From assembly GCA_050187175.1 (NCBI GenBank), contig JBFWXS010000020.1:1-64000 (forward strand): 64,000 nt of DNA. The letters are read 5' to 3'. The position numbers and the translations under genes are program-made. Each line of letters starts with the position of its first letter. Position 1 is the first letter of the stretch. Under the pieces are notes generated by a model. The model was not told the DNA's origin. It did not search any database and worked only from the letters and a program-made list of their open reading frames with translations. Shown piece after piece: positions 25,005-36,097 of this stretch. This DNA is from Zeimonas sp050187175 (lineage in GTDB: Bacteria; Pseudomonadota; Gammaproteobacteria; Burkholderiales; Burkholderiaceae_E).

Positions 25005-26135
25005 ATGTTGAAAGTAGGTATCGTCGGGTGGCGCGGAATGGTGGGTTCCGTGCTGCTGCAGCGGATGCGCGAGGAGAACGATTTCGCGCACATCCGCACG
25101 GTGTTCTTCAGCACGTCGAACGCCGGCGGCGCCGCGCCGCAGGTGGCCAACCTGGCCGAGACCCGGCTGCTCGACGGCAACTCGATCGAGGCGCTGTCCG
25201 GCATGGACGCGATCCTGACCTGCCAGGGCGGCGACTACACGAACGAGGTGTTCCCGCGGCTGCGCGCCGCCGGCTGGAACGGCTACTGGATAGACGCGGC
25301 CTCGGCGCTGCGGATGAAGGACGACGCGGTCATCATCCTCGACCCGCTGAACCGGCACGTGATCGACGCGTCGCTGGCGAAGGGCGTGCGCAACTATGTC
25401 GGCGGCAACTGCACGGTCAGCCTGATGATGATGGGCCTGAACGGCTTGTTCCGCGAAGGGCTGGTCGAGTGGATCTCGGCGATGACCTATCAGGCGGCCT
25501 CCGGCGCCGGCGCGCAGAACATGCGCGAGCTGCTGTCGCAGATGGGGGTCGCGCATGCGTCGGTGGCCTCGCTGCTGGCCGATCCCAAGTCGGCGATCCT
25601 GGATATCGACGCCAAGGTGGCGGCCACGCTGCGTTCCGCCGAGCTGCCCACCGAGCATTTCGGCGTGCCGCTGGCCGGCAGCCTGATCCCGTGGATCGAC
25701 AAGGATCTCGGCAACGGCATGTCGCGCGAGGAATGGAAGGGCGACGCCGAGTGCAACAAGATCCTCGGCCTGCCGGCGCAGGGCGACGGCCACATCCCGA
25801 TCGAGAGCCTGTGCGTGCGCATCGGCGCGATGCGCTGCCACAGCCAGGCGCTGACGATCAAGCTCAGGCGCGACTTGCCGATCGCCGAGATCGAATCGCT
25901 GATCGCTTCCGGCAACGACTGGGTCAAGCTGGTGCCGAACACGCGTGACGCGAGCATTCGCGAGCTGTCGCCGGCGGCGGTCACCGGCACGCTGTCGGTG
26001 CCGGTGGGGCGGCTGCGCAAGCTGGCGCTCGGTCCCGGTTTCGTCAGCGCGTTCACGGTCGGCGATCAGCTGCTGTGGGGCGCCGCCGAGCCGCTGCGGC
26101 GGATGGTGCGCATCCTCGTCGAGCGGCAGCGCTGA
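25005..26135 (+). CDS. asd: aspartate-semialdehyde dehydrogenase
   Basis: The 376-residue enzyme reduces aspartyl phosphate to aspartate semialdehyde, the branch point to lysine, threonine, methionine and diaminopimelate for the cell wall. NADP-binding GIVGWRGMVGSVL opens the protein and the catalytic cysteine is C136 in GGNCTVSLMM, matching the Gram-negative long form (E. coli C135). It follows leuB by 22 bp, the order common in Burkholderiales. Confidence 0.96.
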   Translation: MLKVGIVGWRGMVGSVLLQRMREENDFAHIRTVFFSTSNAGGAAPQVANLAETRLLDGNSIEALSGMDAILTCQGGDYTNEVFPRLRAAGWNGYWIDAASALRMKDDAVIILDPLNRHVIDASLAKGVRNYVGGNCTVSLMMMGLNGLFREGLVEWISAMTYQAASGAGAQNMRELLSQMGVAHASVASLLADPKSAILDIDAKVAATLRSAELPTEHFGVPLAGSLIPWIDKDLGNGMSREEWKGDAECNKILGLPAQGDGHIPIESLCVRIGAMRCHSQALTIKLRRDLPIAEIESLIASGNDWVKLVPNTRDASIRELSPAAVTGTLSVPVGRLRKLALGPGFVSAFTVGDQLLWGAAEPLRRMVRILVERQR

Positions 26136-26201
26136 GCGACGGGTGTTGGCTCGAACTCCGCCGCTGAACCGCAGGCGCCCGCCGTCCGTCACGTTGCTGC
26201 G

Positions 26202-26223
26202 ACAGTCAGAAACCTGTGACTGT
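26202..26223. terminator. hairpin between asd and fimV
   Basis: A 7-bp perfect stem ACAGTCA/TGACTGT with an 8-nt loop, followed by TCTTA, lies 66 bp after asd. It could be a weak terminator or a protein-binding dyad in front of fimV; the sequence does not decide. Confidence 0.4.
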
Positions 26224-26292
26224 TCTTAAGCTTGCGTGGGTAAGTGGCTGATGTTAGCCTCAAAAGATGGCTTCGTGCGTCTGGGGAAAAGC

Positions 26293-29268
26293 GTGAGTTC
26301 AGCGGAAAAACGTCGGTTCGGGCGGCTCGGCAAGCGCTCCACGAGCATCGTCGCAGCAGCCCTCGCCGGCGCGCTGGCCAGCCTGGGTGCCACGTGGGCG
26401 CAGGCCGCCGGGCTCGGACGCCTGACGGTCCAGTCCGCGTTGGGGCAACCGCTGCGAGCCGAGGTCGAGATCACGGCACTGAGCCGCGACGAATCGTCCA
26501 GCCTGTCGGCCCGGCTGGCCCCCGCCGACGCGTTCCGGCAGGCAGGCCTCGAATTCAATCCGGCGCTCAATGCGCTGCGCTTCGCGATCGATCGCCGGGC
26601 CGACGGCAGCGCGGTCGTCCGCATCACGTCGAACCAGCCGATCAATGAACCCTTCGTCGACTTGCTCGTCGAGTTGAACTGGTCGGCCGGCAAGTTCGTC
26701 CGCGAATACACGTTCCTGCTCGATCCGCCCGAGCTGCGCACGCCGCAGCCGGCCGTTGCCGCGGCACCGGTGGTTCCGCCGGCGGTCGCGGCCGCGCCGG
26801 CGCCGGCACCTTCGCCTTCGGTCGCGCCGGTACCGGCGCCGCAGGCTGCCGCCACGCCGGCCGCTGCCGCGCCTGCCGCGGTCGCGCAGGCGCCCGCATC
26901 GGCACCGGCCCGCGCGACGGCACCGGCACGCGAGCGTGCGGCGCCGCGCCCCGCGGCGGCAGCGGCGGGTGATGCCGGCGGGCCGGTCTCGGTGAGAGGC
27001 GGCGATACGCTGGCCGGCATCGCCAACCGCGTGAAGCCGGCGGATGTTTCGCTGGAGCAGGCCATCATCGCCATCTATCGCGCCAACCCTGGCGCGTTCT
27101 TCGGCAGCGTGCATCAGCTGCGCGCCGGCGCGACGCTGGCGGTGCCCGATCGTGCCGCGATGCAGGCCGTCGACACCGCCGAGGCACGGCGGCAGATTCG
27201 CGCGCAGGCGGCCGATTTCGCCGCTTACCGCGAGCGCCTCGCCAGCGCGACGCGGCGTGTCGAGACCGCTTCGGCGGGCCAGAGCGCATCGGGTGCGGTG
27301 ACCGGCCGCGTCGAGGACAGCGGCCCGGCCGCCGGCACCGGCGATCAATTGCGGCTGTCGCGATCGCAGGGCGCCGCCGCGGCAGCGGCCGGCGGCAGCG
27401 CCGGCACGCGCGGCGCCTCCAGCGCCGAGACGCAGGTCGCGCGCGACGCGGCCGTGCGTGAACAGCAGGAGCGCATCGCGGCGCTCGAAAAGAACGTGGC
27501 CGACCTGCAGCAGCTGGTCGAGCTGAAGAATCGCCAGATGGCGGAATTGCAGCGGCAGGTCGAAGCGGCGCGCGCCGCGGGGGCGAGCGCGGCGGGCACC
27601 ATTGCCGCGCCGTCGGCCTCCGGCGCGGTGCCGGCTCCGGGCGCCGCCGGCGCACCGGCGCCGTCCGCGACGGCGCCCGCCACGGCACCGCCGGCTTCAT
27701 CGGCGGCTTCATCCACGGCCACGGCGCCGGGCGCGCAGCAGCCGTCGGCCGCCGGCAGCCCGTCCGCACCGGCAGCGCCCGCAGCGACGACACCTGAACC
27801 GTCCGCGGCACCGTCCGCTGCCGCACCGGCGAGCGAGCCGGCCGCACCGGTCGCCGCCGCACCGGCACCGGCGCCCGCTCAGCCGACACCGGCGCCGGCC
27901 GCCGAGCCGGGCCTGCTGGACGGCGTGCTGTCCAATCCGCTGACGCTGCCGGCAGTCGCCGCGGTGGCGTTGGCGCTCGGCCTGTACGGGCTGTTCGCGA
28001 TGCGCCGCCGGCGCAAGACCGAGAAGTTCGAGGACAGCCTGAGCGCGGCCGACGCATTCACCGCCAACTCGCTGTTCGGCTCGACCGGCGGCCAAGCGGT
28101 GGATACGAACAACAGCCTGTTCGCATCGAACATTCGCGACTCCGGCGTCGACGTGCATTCGACCGAGGTCGACCCGATCGCCGAAGCCGAGGTCTACATC
28201 GCCTACGGCCGCGAGGCGCAGGCCGAGGAGATCCTGAAGGAGGCGCTGAAGAAGCAGCCCGACCGTCAGGCGATCCGGCTCAAGCTGCTGGAGATCTATG
28301 CCGGCCGCAAGGATGTGCTGGCCTTCGGGGCGGTCGCGCAGGAAATGTACGACATGGCCGGCGGCCAGAACGAGGAATGGCCGAAGGTCGTGACGCTGGG
28401 TCTGTCCATCGATCCGGCCAATCCGCTGTACACCGGCCACGGCGATGTGCCGGCGGCGGACTCGGGCGCGGCGCTTGCCGATGCGGGCGCTGCGCCGGCA
28501 TCGGATGCGCCGAAGGCCGAGGGCAGCGGCGGCGCCGCTGCCGGCCTGACCGCGGCCGCCACGGCGGCGGCGCTGGTGCTCGGCGACAGGATGCGCGCCG
28601 GCGAAACCGAGCGGCTGCCGTCCGGCGAGCTCGCATCGCCGCTGCCGTCGACGTTTGCCGAGACCGTGCCGATGGACGGCGAGAAGCCGGCGGCCGTCGA
28701 GGAAATGCCGGCGCTGGACTTCAATCTGGACATCGACACGATGGTCGGCCGGGCGGGCAGCCGGCTCGGCGCCGACGCGGCCGACGCGCCATCGGCGGGC
28801 AGCGACGAATCGGAGCTGGCGCGCGCGATCGACGGCCGCTTCGAGCTGCCGTCGCTGGATCTGGATCTCGACCTGAGCAAGGATGCGGCGCCGGTCGAGG
28901 CGCTGCAGCCCGACGACGAACCGCCGGCGCTGGCCGACCTGGGCGACTTCAAGATCGACCTGCCGTCGCTGGAAGAGATCGACAACAGCCCGTCAGCGGT
29001 TGCGGCTGCGCCGATGGGCTCCGGCGGCGAAACGCCGGCGATCGACATGGGCGGCGAGGAGCTCGGCCTGGCTGTCAGCGACGGCGAGCCGGCGCCCAGC
29101 GTCGATTCGCCGCGCTGGCAGGAAATGGCGACCAAGCTCGATCTGGCTTCAGCCTACGAAGAGATCGGCGACAAGGAAGGCGCCCGCGAGCTGCTCGAGG
29201 AAGTGATCAAGGGCGGCGATGTCGGACAGCAGCAGAAGGCGCGCACCATGCTGTCCAAGATCGGTTGA
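26293..29268 (+). CDS. fimV: FimV-family pole-organising protein
   Basis: The product (about 991 residues) has the full FimV layout: signal peptide (RRFGRLGKR plus a hydrophobic stretch ending WAQAAG), the FimV N-terminal domain (LTVQSALGQPLRAEVEI), Pro/Ala-rich linker, LysM peptidoglycan-binding domain about 229-285 (VSVRGGDTLAGIAN), coiled-coil segment (LEKNVADLQQLVELKNRQ), a second long Pro/Ala linker, TM helix about 550-572 followed by MRRRRK, and a cytoplasmic tail ending in a TPR-like FimV C-terminal domain (LDLASAYEEIGDKEGAREL). FimV organises polar proteins, pili and motility. I prefer the GTG at 26293 with GGGGA 5 nt upstream; a GTG at 26236 and an ATG at 26251 are alternatives. Confidence 0.9.
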   Translation: MSSAEKRRFGRLGKRSTSIVAAALAGALASLGATWAQAAGLGRLTVQSALGQPLRAEVEITALSRDESSSLSARLAPADAFRQAGLEFNPALNALRFAIDRRADGSAVVRITSNQPINEPFVDLLVELNWSAGKFVREYTFLLDPPELRTPQPAVAAAPVVPPAVAAAPAPAPSPSVAPVPAPQAAATPAAAAPAAVAQAPASAPARATAPARERAAPRPAAAAAGDAGGPVSVRGGDTLAGIANRVKPADVSLEQAIIAIYRANPGAFFGSVHQLRAGATLAVPDRAAMQAVDTAEARRQIRAQAADFAAYRERLASATRRVETASAGQSASGAVTGRVEDSGPAAGTGDQLRLSRSQGAAAAAAGGSAGTRGASSAETQVARDAAVREQQERIAALEKNVADLQQLVELKNRQMAELQRQVEAARAAGASAAGTIAAPSASGAVPAPGAAGAPAPSATAPATAPPASSAASSTATAPGAQQPSAAGSPSAPAAPAATTPEPSAAPSAAAPASEPAAPVAAAPAPAPAQPTPAPAAEPGLLDGVLSNPLTLPAVAAVALALGLYGLFAMRRRRKTEKFEDSLSAADAFTANSLFGSTGGQAVDTNNSLFASNIRDSGVDVHSTEVDPIAEAEVYIAYGREAQAEEILKEALKKQPDRQAIRLKLLEIYAGRKDVLAFGAVAQEMYDMAGGQNEEWPKVVTLGLSIDPANPLYTGHGDVPAADSGAALADAGAAPASDAPKAEGSGGAAAGLTAAATAAALVLGDRMRAGETERLPSGELASPLPSTFAETVPMDGEKPAAVEEMPALDFNLDIDTMVGRAGSRLGADAADAPSAGSDESELARAIDGRFELPSLDLDLDLSKDAAPVEALQPDDEPPALADLGDFKIDLPSLEEIDNSPSAVAAAPMGSGGETPAIDMGGEELGLAVSDGEPAPSVDSPRWQEMATKLDLASAYEEIGDKEGARELLEEVIKGGDVGQQQKARTMLSKIG

Positions 29269-29290
29269 TCCGGGCGCCGGCGCCATGATG

Positions 29291-29313
29291 GGGAAGCTGC
29301 GGCTTCCCTTTTT
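29291..29313 (+). terminator. intrinsic terminator after fimV
   Basis: Stem GGGAAGC/GCTTCCC with loop TGCG is followed by TTTTT. It lies 22 bp after the fimV stop and 29 bp before truA, so truA and the trp genes probably form a new transcription unit or rely on read-through. Confidence 0.85.
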
Positions 29314-29342
29314 CATTGCTGGGCCGCCATTGCCGCGCTGAC

Positions 29343-30131
29343 ATGCCGCGTCTTGCATTGACCCTGTCGTACGACGGCAGCCTCTTTTCCGGCTGGCAGA
29401 CGCAGCCGCATGGCCGCAGCGTGCAGGACGCCCTGGAAGCGGCGCTGGCCGCGATCGCCGGCCATCCGGTGGCGACCGTCTGCGCGGGCCGCACCGATGC
29501 CGGCGTGCATGCGCTGCGCCAAGTGGTGCACTTCGACACCGGTACGCCGCGCCGCGAGCAGGCCTGGGTGCGCGGCGTCAACGCGCATCTGCCGGCCGGC
29601 GTGGCGGTGCGCAGCGTGACACCGGTGGCCGATGATTTCCATGCGCGCTTCGGCGCGCTGCGTCGCCGCTACCGCTATCTGCTGCACTGCTCGCCGGTGC
29701 GGCATCCGCTGTTCGCGGGACGCGCCGGCTGGACTTTCCGGACCGTCGACGTCGCCCGGATGCGGGCGGCCGCAGGTCTGCTGATCGGCCAGCACGATTT
29801 CTCGGCCTTCCGGTCCGCCGAATGCCAGGCAGCCTCGCCTGTGCGGCGGCTGGACGAGCTGACGATAGCCGTGCACGGGCCGCTGATGATCTTCACGTTC
29901 ACCGGCAACGCCTTCCTGCACCACATGATCCGCAATCTGATGGGCAGCCTGCTGATGGTCGGCGACGGTCGCCGTGAACCCGGCTGGATCGGCGAGCTGC
30001 TGGCGGCGCGCGATCGGCGGCTGGCGGCGGCGACCTTCGCGCCGGACGGGCTGTACCTGGACGGCGTCGACTACGATGCCCGCTTCGGCCTCGCCTCGTG
30101 GGGCGACGAGCTGCTGGCGGCCTTCGCATGA
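29343..30131 (+). CDS. truA: tRNA pseudouridine(38-40) synthase
   Basis: The 262-residue enzyme makes pseudouridine at positions 38-40 of tRNA anticodon arms. The catalytic aspartate is D52 in AGRTDAGVHA, and YDGSLFSGWQ opens the domain. FTGNAFLHHMIRNLMG is also conserved. The start at 29343 (MPRLALTLSYDG) is chosen over an upstream in-frame ATG because it matches the family. The stop overlaps an ATG in the trpF frame (ATGA). The truA-trpF linkage is common in betaproteobacteria. Confidence 0.95.
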   Translation: MPRLALTLSYDGSLFSGWQTQPHGRSVQDALEAALAAIAGHPVATVCAGRTDAGVHALRQVVHFDTGTPRREQAWVRGVNAHLPAGVAVRSVTPVADDFHARFGALRRRYRYLLHCSPVRHPLFAGRAGWTFRTVDVARMRAAAGLLIGQHDFSAFRSAECQAASPVRRLDELTIAVHGPLMIFTFTGNAFLHHMIRNLMGSLLMVGDGRREPGWIGELLAARDRRLAAATFAPDGLYLDGVDYDARFGLASWGDELLAAFA

Positions 30132-30154
30132 CGCGAACCGGTAAACTTGCCGTG

Positions 30155-30823
30155 ATGCGAACCCGGATCAAGTTCTGCGGGCTGGTACGGCCCGACGACG
30201 TGCGCACCGCAGTGGCGCTAGGGGTCGACGCGATCGGCTTCGTCTTCTATCCAAAAAGCCCGCGCTATCTGGAGCTGGCGCAGGCCGCCGAGCTGCGCCG
30301 CCTGCTGCCGTCGTACGTCGCGGCGGTCGGGCTGTTCGTGGACGCGCCGGGCGAGGCCATCGCGGCCACGGCGCGGGCGGCCGGGCTGGACGTCATCCAG
30401 TACCACGGCGACGAACCGCCCGCGCAGTGCGAGCGCGATCTGCCGCCGGGCCTGGCCTACTGGCGCGCCGTGCGGGTCAGGAGCGAGGCCGATTTGCTAG
30501 AATCTTTCGCTTGCTTCGGGGGCGGTCGCAGTGGCGCCGCGCCTGGGGCCGAAGCGCTGCTGCTGGATTCGTTCAGCGCCGGCTACGGCGGCAGCGGGGC
30601 CGGCTTCGACTGGAGCTGGATCCCGGCGCAGCCCGCGCTGCCGATCGTGTTGTCGGGCGGGCTGAGTCCGGACAGCGTCGGCGAGGCCATCCGCCGCGTA
30701 CGGCCGATGATGGTCGACGTTTCGAGCGGAATCCAGGCCGGGGACCCGCCCGATCCCCGTGCCAAGTCGCGGCAGCGGATGGAGCGTTTCGTCGCCGAAG
30801 TGCTGCGCGCCGACGCTTTATGA
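30155..30823 (+). CDS. trpF: phosphoribosylanthranilate isomerase
   Basis: The TIM-barrel enzyme (222 residues from this start) converts phosphoribosylanthranilate to carboxyphenylaminodeoxyribulose phosphate in tryptophan synthesis. The catalytic cysteine lies in IKFCGL (C8), the general acid aspartate in VDVSSGIQ, and LSGGL binds phosphate. An in-frame ATG at 30128 overlaps the truA stop and would add nine non-conserved residues (MTRTGKLAV); coupling favours it, conservation favours 30155. trpB follows after 10 bp. Confidence 0.93.
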   Translation: MRTRIKFCGLVRPDDVRTAVALGVDAIGFVFYPKSPRYLELAQAAELRRLLPSYVAAVGLFVDAPGEAIAATARAAGLDVIQYHGDEPPAQCERDLPPGLAYWRAVRVRSEADLLESFACFGGGRSGAAPGAEALLLDSFSAGYGGSGAGFDWSWIPAQPALPIVLSGGLSPDSVGEAIRRVRPMMVDVSSGIQAGDPPDPRAKSRQRMERFVAEVLRADAL

Positions 30824-30833
30824 CAGGACGAGA

Positions 30834-32032
<1,199 letters not shown>

Positions 32033-32033
<1 letters not shown>

Positions 32034-32842
32034 TGTCACGTCTGTCCGCCACCTTCGAACGCCTCGGCGCTGCCGGCCGCAAGGCGCTGATTCCCTACAT
32101 CACCGCGGGATTCCCGCAGACCTCGCTGACGGTGCCTATCCTGCACGCGATGGTCGGCGCCGGGGCCGACGTGCTCGAGATCGGCGTGCCGTTCTCCGAT
32201 CCGATGGCCGACGGCCCGGTCATCCAGCGCGCCAATGAACAGGCGCTGGCGGCCGGCATGCGGCTGCGCGACGTCATCGAGCAGGTGCGCGAGTTCCGCC
32301 GCGGCGATGCCACCACGCCGGTGGTGTTGATGGGCTATGCCAATCCGATCGAGCGCATGGGCAGCACGGTCTTTCTCGAACAGGCGCAGGCCGCGGGCAT
32401 AGACGGCGTCATCGTCGTCGACTATCCGCCCGAGGAGTGCGCCGATTTCGCGCATGCCGCGCGCGAACGCGGCATCGCGCCGATCTTCCTGCTCGCGCCG
32501 ACCTCGACCGAGGCGCGCATCGGACAGGTGCTGTCGCTGGCCAGCGGCTACGTCTACTACGTATCGCTGAAAGGCATCACCGGCGGCACGCTCGATCTCG
32601 ACGACGTGCTGCGGCGTGTCGCGGCGATCAAGGCGCGCACCAAGCTGCCGATCGGCATCGGCTTCGGCATCCGCGACGGAGAGACGGCGCGCGCGGTGGC
32701 GCAGGCCGGCGACGCGGTGATCATCGGCACCCGTACCATCCAGATGCTAGAGCAGGGCCCGCCGGAACAGGCCCCCGAGCGCGCCGCCGCATTCATCGCC
32801 GAGATCCGGGCCGCGCTGGACGCGCCCGCCGGCAAGCCTTGA
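32033..32842 (+). CDS. trpA: tryptophan synthase alpha chain
   Basis: The 269-residue TIM-barrel subunit cleaves indole-3-glycerol phosphate to indole, which passes to TrpB. The catalytic glutamate and aspartate lie in VLEIGVPFSDPMADGP, and phosphate is bound by the loop ISGF-type segment (GIGFGIRDG). The ATG overlaps the last base of trpB. accD follows after 10 bp, the usual betaproteobacterial arrangement. Confidence 0.97.
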
Positions 32843-32852
32843 GGGAGAAGCG

Positions 32853-33722
<870 letters not shown>

Positions 33723-33746
33723 GCACGGGCCGGGGAGCTGCAATCC

Positions 33747-35042
33747 TTGTCGTCCGAGCCGTCCGGCCGCCGATCGCTCGACGATTGGCTGGCCCACATC
33801 GAGCGCCTGCACCCGAAGACGATAGAGCTGGGCCTGCAGCGGCTGTCGCAGGTGGCGCAGCGCCTGGGTCTGTCGGTGCCGGGCGTCGTCATCACCGTGG
33901 GCGGCACCAATGGCAAGGGGTCGACCTGCGCGATGCTGGAGGCCATCCTGCTGCAGGCCGGCTATCGCGTCGGTCTGTACACGTCGCCGCACCTGCTGCG
34001 CTTCAATGAACGCGTACGCATCGACGGCCGTGCCGTCGGCGACGACGCGCTCGCCGAACAATTCGCTGCGGTCGAGGCGGCGCGCGGCGATACCTCGCTG
34101 AGCTATTTCGAGTTCTCCACGCTGGCCGCGCTGCGGCTGTTCCAGCAGACGCCGCTCGACGCGGTGATCCTCGAAGTGGGGCTGGGGGGGCGGCTCGACG
34201 CGGTCAACCTGATCGACGCCGACTGCGCGATCGTCACCAGCGTCGACGTCGATCACGCCGAATTCCTCGGCGGCGACCGCGAGCAGATCGGCTGGGAGAA
34301 GGCGCACATCTTCCGCCCGGGCCGGCCGGCGATCTGCAGCGATCCCATGCCGCCGGCGCGGCTGGTCGAGCACGCCCGCGAGATCGGCGCCGACCTGTGG
34401 CTGTTCGGCCGCGATTTCAACTATTCCGGCGACCGTCAGCAGTGGGCCTACGGCGGGCGCGCGCAGCGCCGCGCAAGCCTGGCCTATCCCGCGCTGCGCG
34501 GTGCCAATCAGCTCCTCAATGCGTCGGGCGTGCTGGCCGCGCTGGAGGCGCTGCGCCTGCGGCTGCCGGTGACGCAGCAGGCGGTGCGGCAAGGTCTGGC
34601 GCTGGTCGAGCTGCCGGGGCGCTTCCAGGTGCTGCCGGGGCGTCCGGCGGTAGTGCTGGACGTGGCGCACAACCCGCACGCCGCCGCGCATCTGGCCGAG
34701 AACCTCGACAACATGGGTTTCTTTCCTGAGACCTACGCGGTGTTCGGCATCATGCGCGACAAGGACGTCGACGCCGTCATCGCCGCGCTGAAGCCGCGCG
34801 TCGATCACTGGCTGCCGACCGATCTGCCCGGGCCGCGCGCGGCTTCGGCGCAGTGGATAGGCGAGCGGCTGCTGGCGGCGGGGGTGGCGCCGCCGGGCAT
34901 CGGCTATCGCAGCCCCTACGAAGCGCTTGCTGCAGCGCGTCGTCGAGCTGGCGAGAATGATAGAATCGTTGTCTTCGGTTCCTTTCTAACCGTTGCCGAT
35001 ATCCTTGCTGCTCGTGAATCGACGTCGGTCCCTCGTTCATGA
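33747..35042 (+). CDS. folC: bifunctional folylpolyglutamate synthase / dihydrofolate synthase
   Basis: The 431-residue Mur-ligase-family enzyme adds glutamate to dihydropteroate and to folates. The ATP-binding loop is VGGTNGKGSTCAML, and YTSPHLLRFNERVRIDG and VDVDHAEFLG are conserved family segments. Translation appears to start at a TTG (33747), with GGGGAG 9 nt upstream and no nearby in-frame ATG. It lies between accD and the SPOR gene, the normal neighbours in this group. Near its 3' end a TAGAAT sequence may contribute to a promoter for the next gene. Confidence 0.94.
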   Translation: MSSEPSGRRSLDDWLAHIERLHPKTIELGLQRLSQVAQRLGLSVPGVVITVGGTNGKGSTCAMLEAILLQAGYRVGLYTSPHLLRFNERVRIDGRAVGDDALAEQFAAVEAARGDTSLSYFEFSTLAALRLFQQTPLDAVILEVGLGGRLDAVNLIDADCAIVTSVDVDHAEFLGGDREQIGWEKAHIFRPGRPAICSDPMPPARLVEHAREIGADLWLFGRDFNYSGDRQQWAYGGRAQRRASLAYPALRGANQLLNASGVLAALEALRLRLPVTQQAVRQGLALVELPGRFQVLPGRPAVVLDVAHNPHAAAHLAENLDNMGFFPETYAVFGIMRDKDVDAVIAALKPRVDHWLPTDLPGPRAASAQWIGERLLAAGVAPPGIGYRSPYEALAAARRRAGENDRIVVFGSFLTVADILAARESTSVPRS

Positions 35043-35125
35043 ACGGGCACGCCTGAGCGGGCAGGCAGCCGCGTCGCGGCGGCAAACAGGCGTCGGGCCG
35101 GTCCCGGCGCCGCTCACGGAACATC

Positions 35126-36097
35126 ATGGCCAAGCGAAAGTCGAGCGATAGCGGCGCTCTCGACCCGGCACTGACGCAGAAGAAGCGGGCGCGCCGGCGC
35201 CTGGTCGGCGCGATCGCCATAGGCGTGATCGCCGCGATCGTACTGCCGCTGCTGCTCGATTCCGAGCCGCGCCAGACCATCGAAGACGTCCAGGTCGAGA
35301 TTCCACCGCGCGAAACGCCGTCGCACGCGGCGGCCGAGCCGGCCCCGGTGCCGCCGCTGGCGGCGGAAGCGCCGGCCGACGACAAGGGCGAGAACGGCAG
35401 CGCCAGGAGCGCGGCGACCGCAGCAGCGGCCGCGACCGCTGCTGCGGCCGCGGCGGCTTCGTCCTCGCAGCCGGCCGCGTCGACGTCGGGATCGACGCGC
35501 TCAGGAGCGTCGCAGCCCGGGTCCTCGCAGCCGGCATCGCCGCCGGCTTCGTCGAGATCGGCGCCGTCGGCATCGACCGCCCCGCCGCGGGGCTCGCCTT
35601 CGTCGCCTTCGTCCCCTTCCTCTTCTTCGCCGTCGCGCCCCGGTGCCTCGACGCCGGCTGCGGTCCCGCCGAGCTCGGCGAGTTCGCCGGCCACCCCGTC
35701 GAGTTCGTCGAAAACCCCAGCTCCCGGGCGCGAGCCCGCGCGCTCAACCAGCGAGCCTGCGCGCTCAACCAGCGAGCCTGCGCGCTCAAGCGGCGAGCCC
35801 GCGCGCGCTCCCGAATCGAAGCCGCGCAGCGCCGAAACCAAGCCGGCCGCCGACGTCAAGCCCGATGCGACGCGCTTCGTGCTGCAGCTGGGCGCCTACG
35901 CGAATCCGGCCAGCGCCAAGGCCCAGGCCGACAAGGCCGCCAAGGCCGGCGTGCGCGCGTTCACCGAGACGATACAGACGGCGCAAGGCCCGCGGACCCG
36001 CGTGCGCGTCGGACCGTTCAGTTCGCGCGAGGCGGCCGAGCAGGCGCGCGCGCGGCTCAAGAACGGCGGCATCGACGCCAGCGTGATGAGCCTATGA
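35126..36097 (+). CDS. SPOR-domain membrane protein (DedD-like)
   Basis: The 323-residue protein has a short cytoplasmic N-terminus, one TM helix (about 26-44, LVGAIAIGVIAAIVLPLLL), a long Ser/Pro/Ala-rich periplasmic linker, and a C-terminal SPOR domain (about 248-323, RFVLQLGAYANPASAKAQ to GIDASVMSL), which binds denuded septal peptidoglycan. Position before cvpA and folC linkage fit the DedD family of cell-division proteins. The linker contains a recent 21-bp tandem duplication coding for EPARSTS. Its stop overlaps the cvpA start (ATGA). Confidence 0.9.
   Translation: MAKRKSSDSGALDPALTQKKRARRRLVGAIAIGVIAAIVLPLLLDSEPRQTIEDVQVEIPPRETPSHAAAEPAPVPPLAAEAPADDKGENGSARSAATAAAAATAAAAAAASSSQPAASTSGSTRSGASQPGSSQPASPPASSRSAPSASTAPPRGSPSSPSSPSSSSPSRPGASTPAAVPPSSASSPATPSSSSKTPAPGREPARSTSEPARSTSEPARSSGEPARAPESKPRSAETKPAADVKPDATRFVLQLGAYANPASAKAQADKAAKAGVRAFTETIQTAQGPRTRVRVGPFSSREAAEQARARLKNGGIDASVMSL
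35732..35794. repeat. 21-bp in-frame tandem repeat in the SPOR protein linker
   Basis: Three 21-bp units at 35732, 35753 and 35774 encode EPARSTS, EPARSTS and EPARSSG, with a partial fourth unit after them. The first two differ at one base, indicating recent duplication. Confidence 0.88.

Noticed and set aside
30128..30154. trpF beginning inside the truA stop codon
   Set aside because: Not excluded, but the nine added residues are not part of the conserved trpF N-terminus, so the internal ATG at 30155 was preferred.
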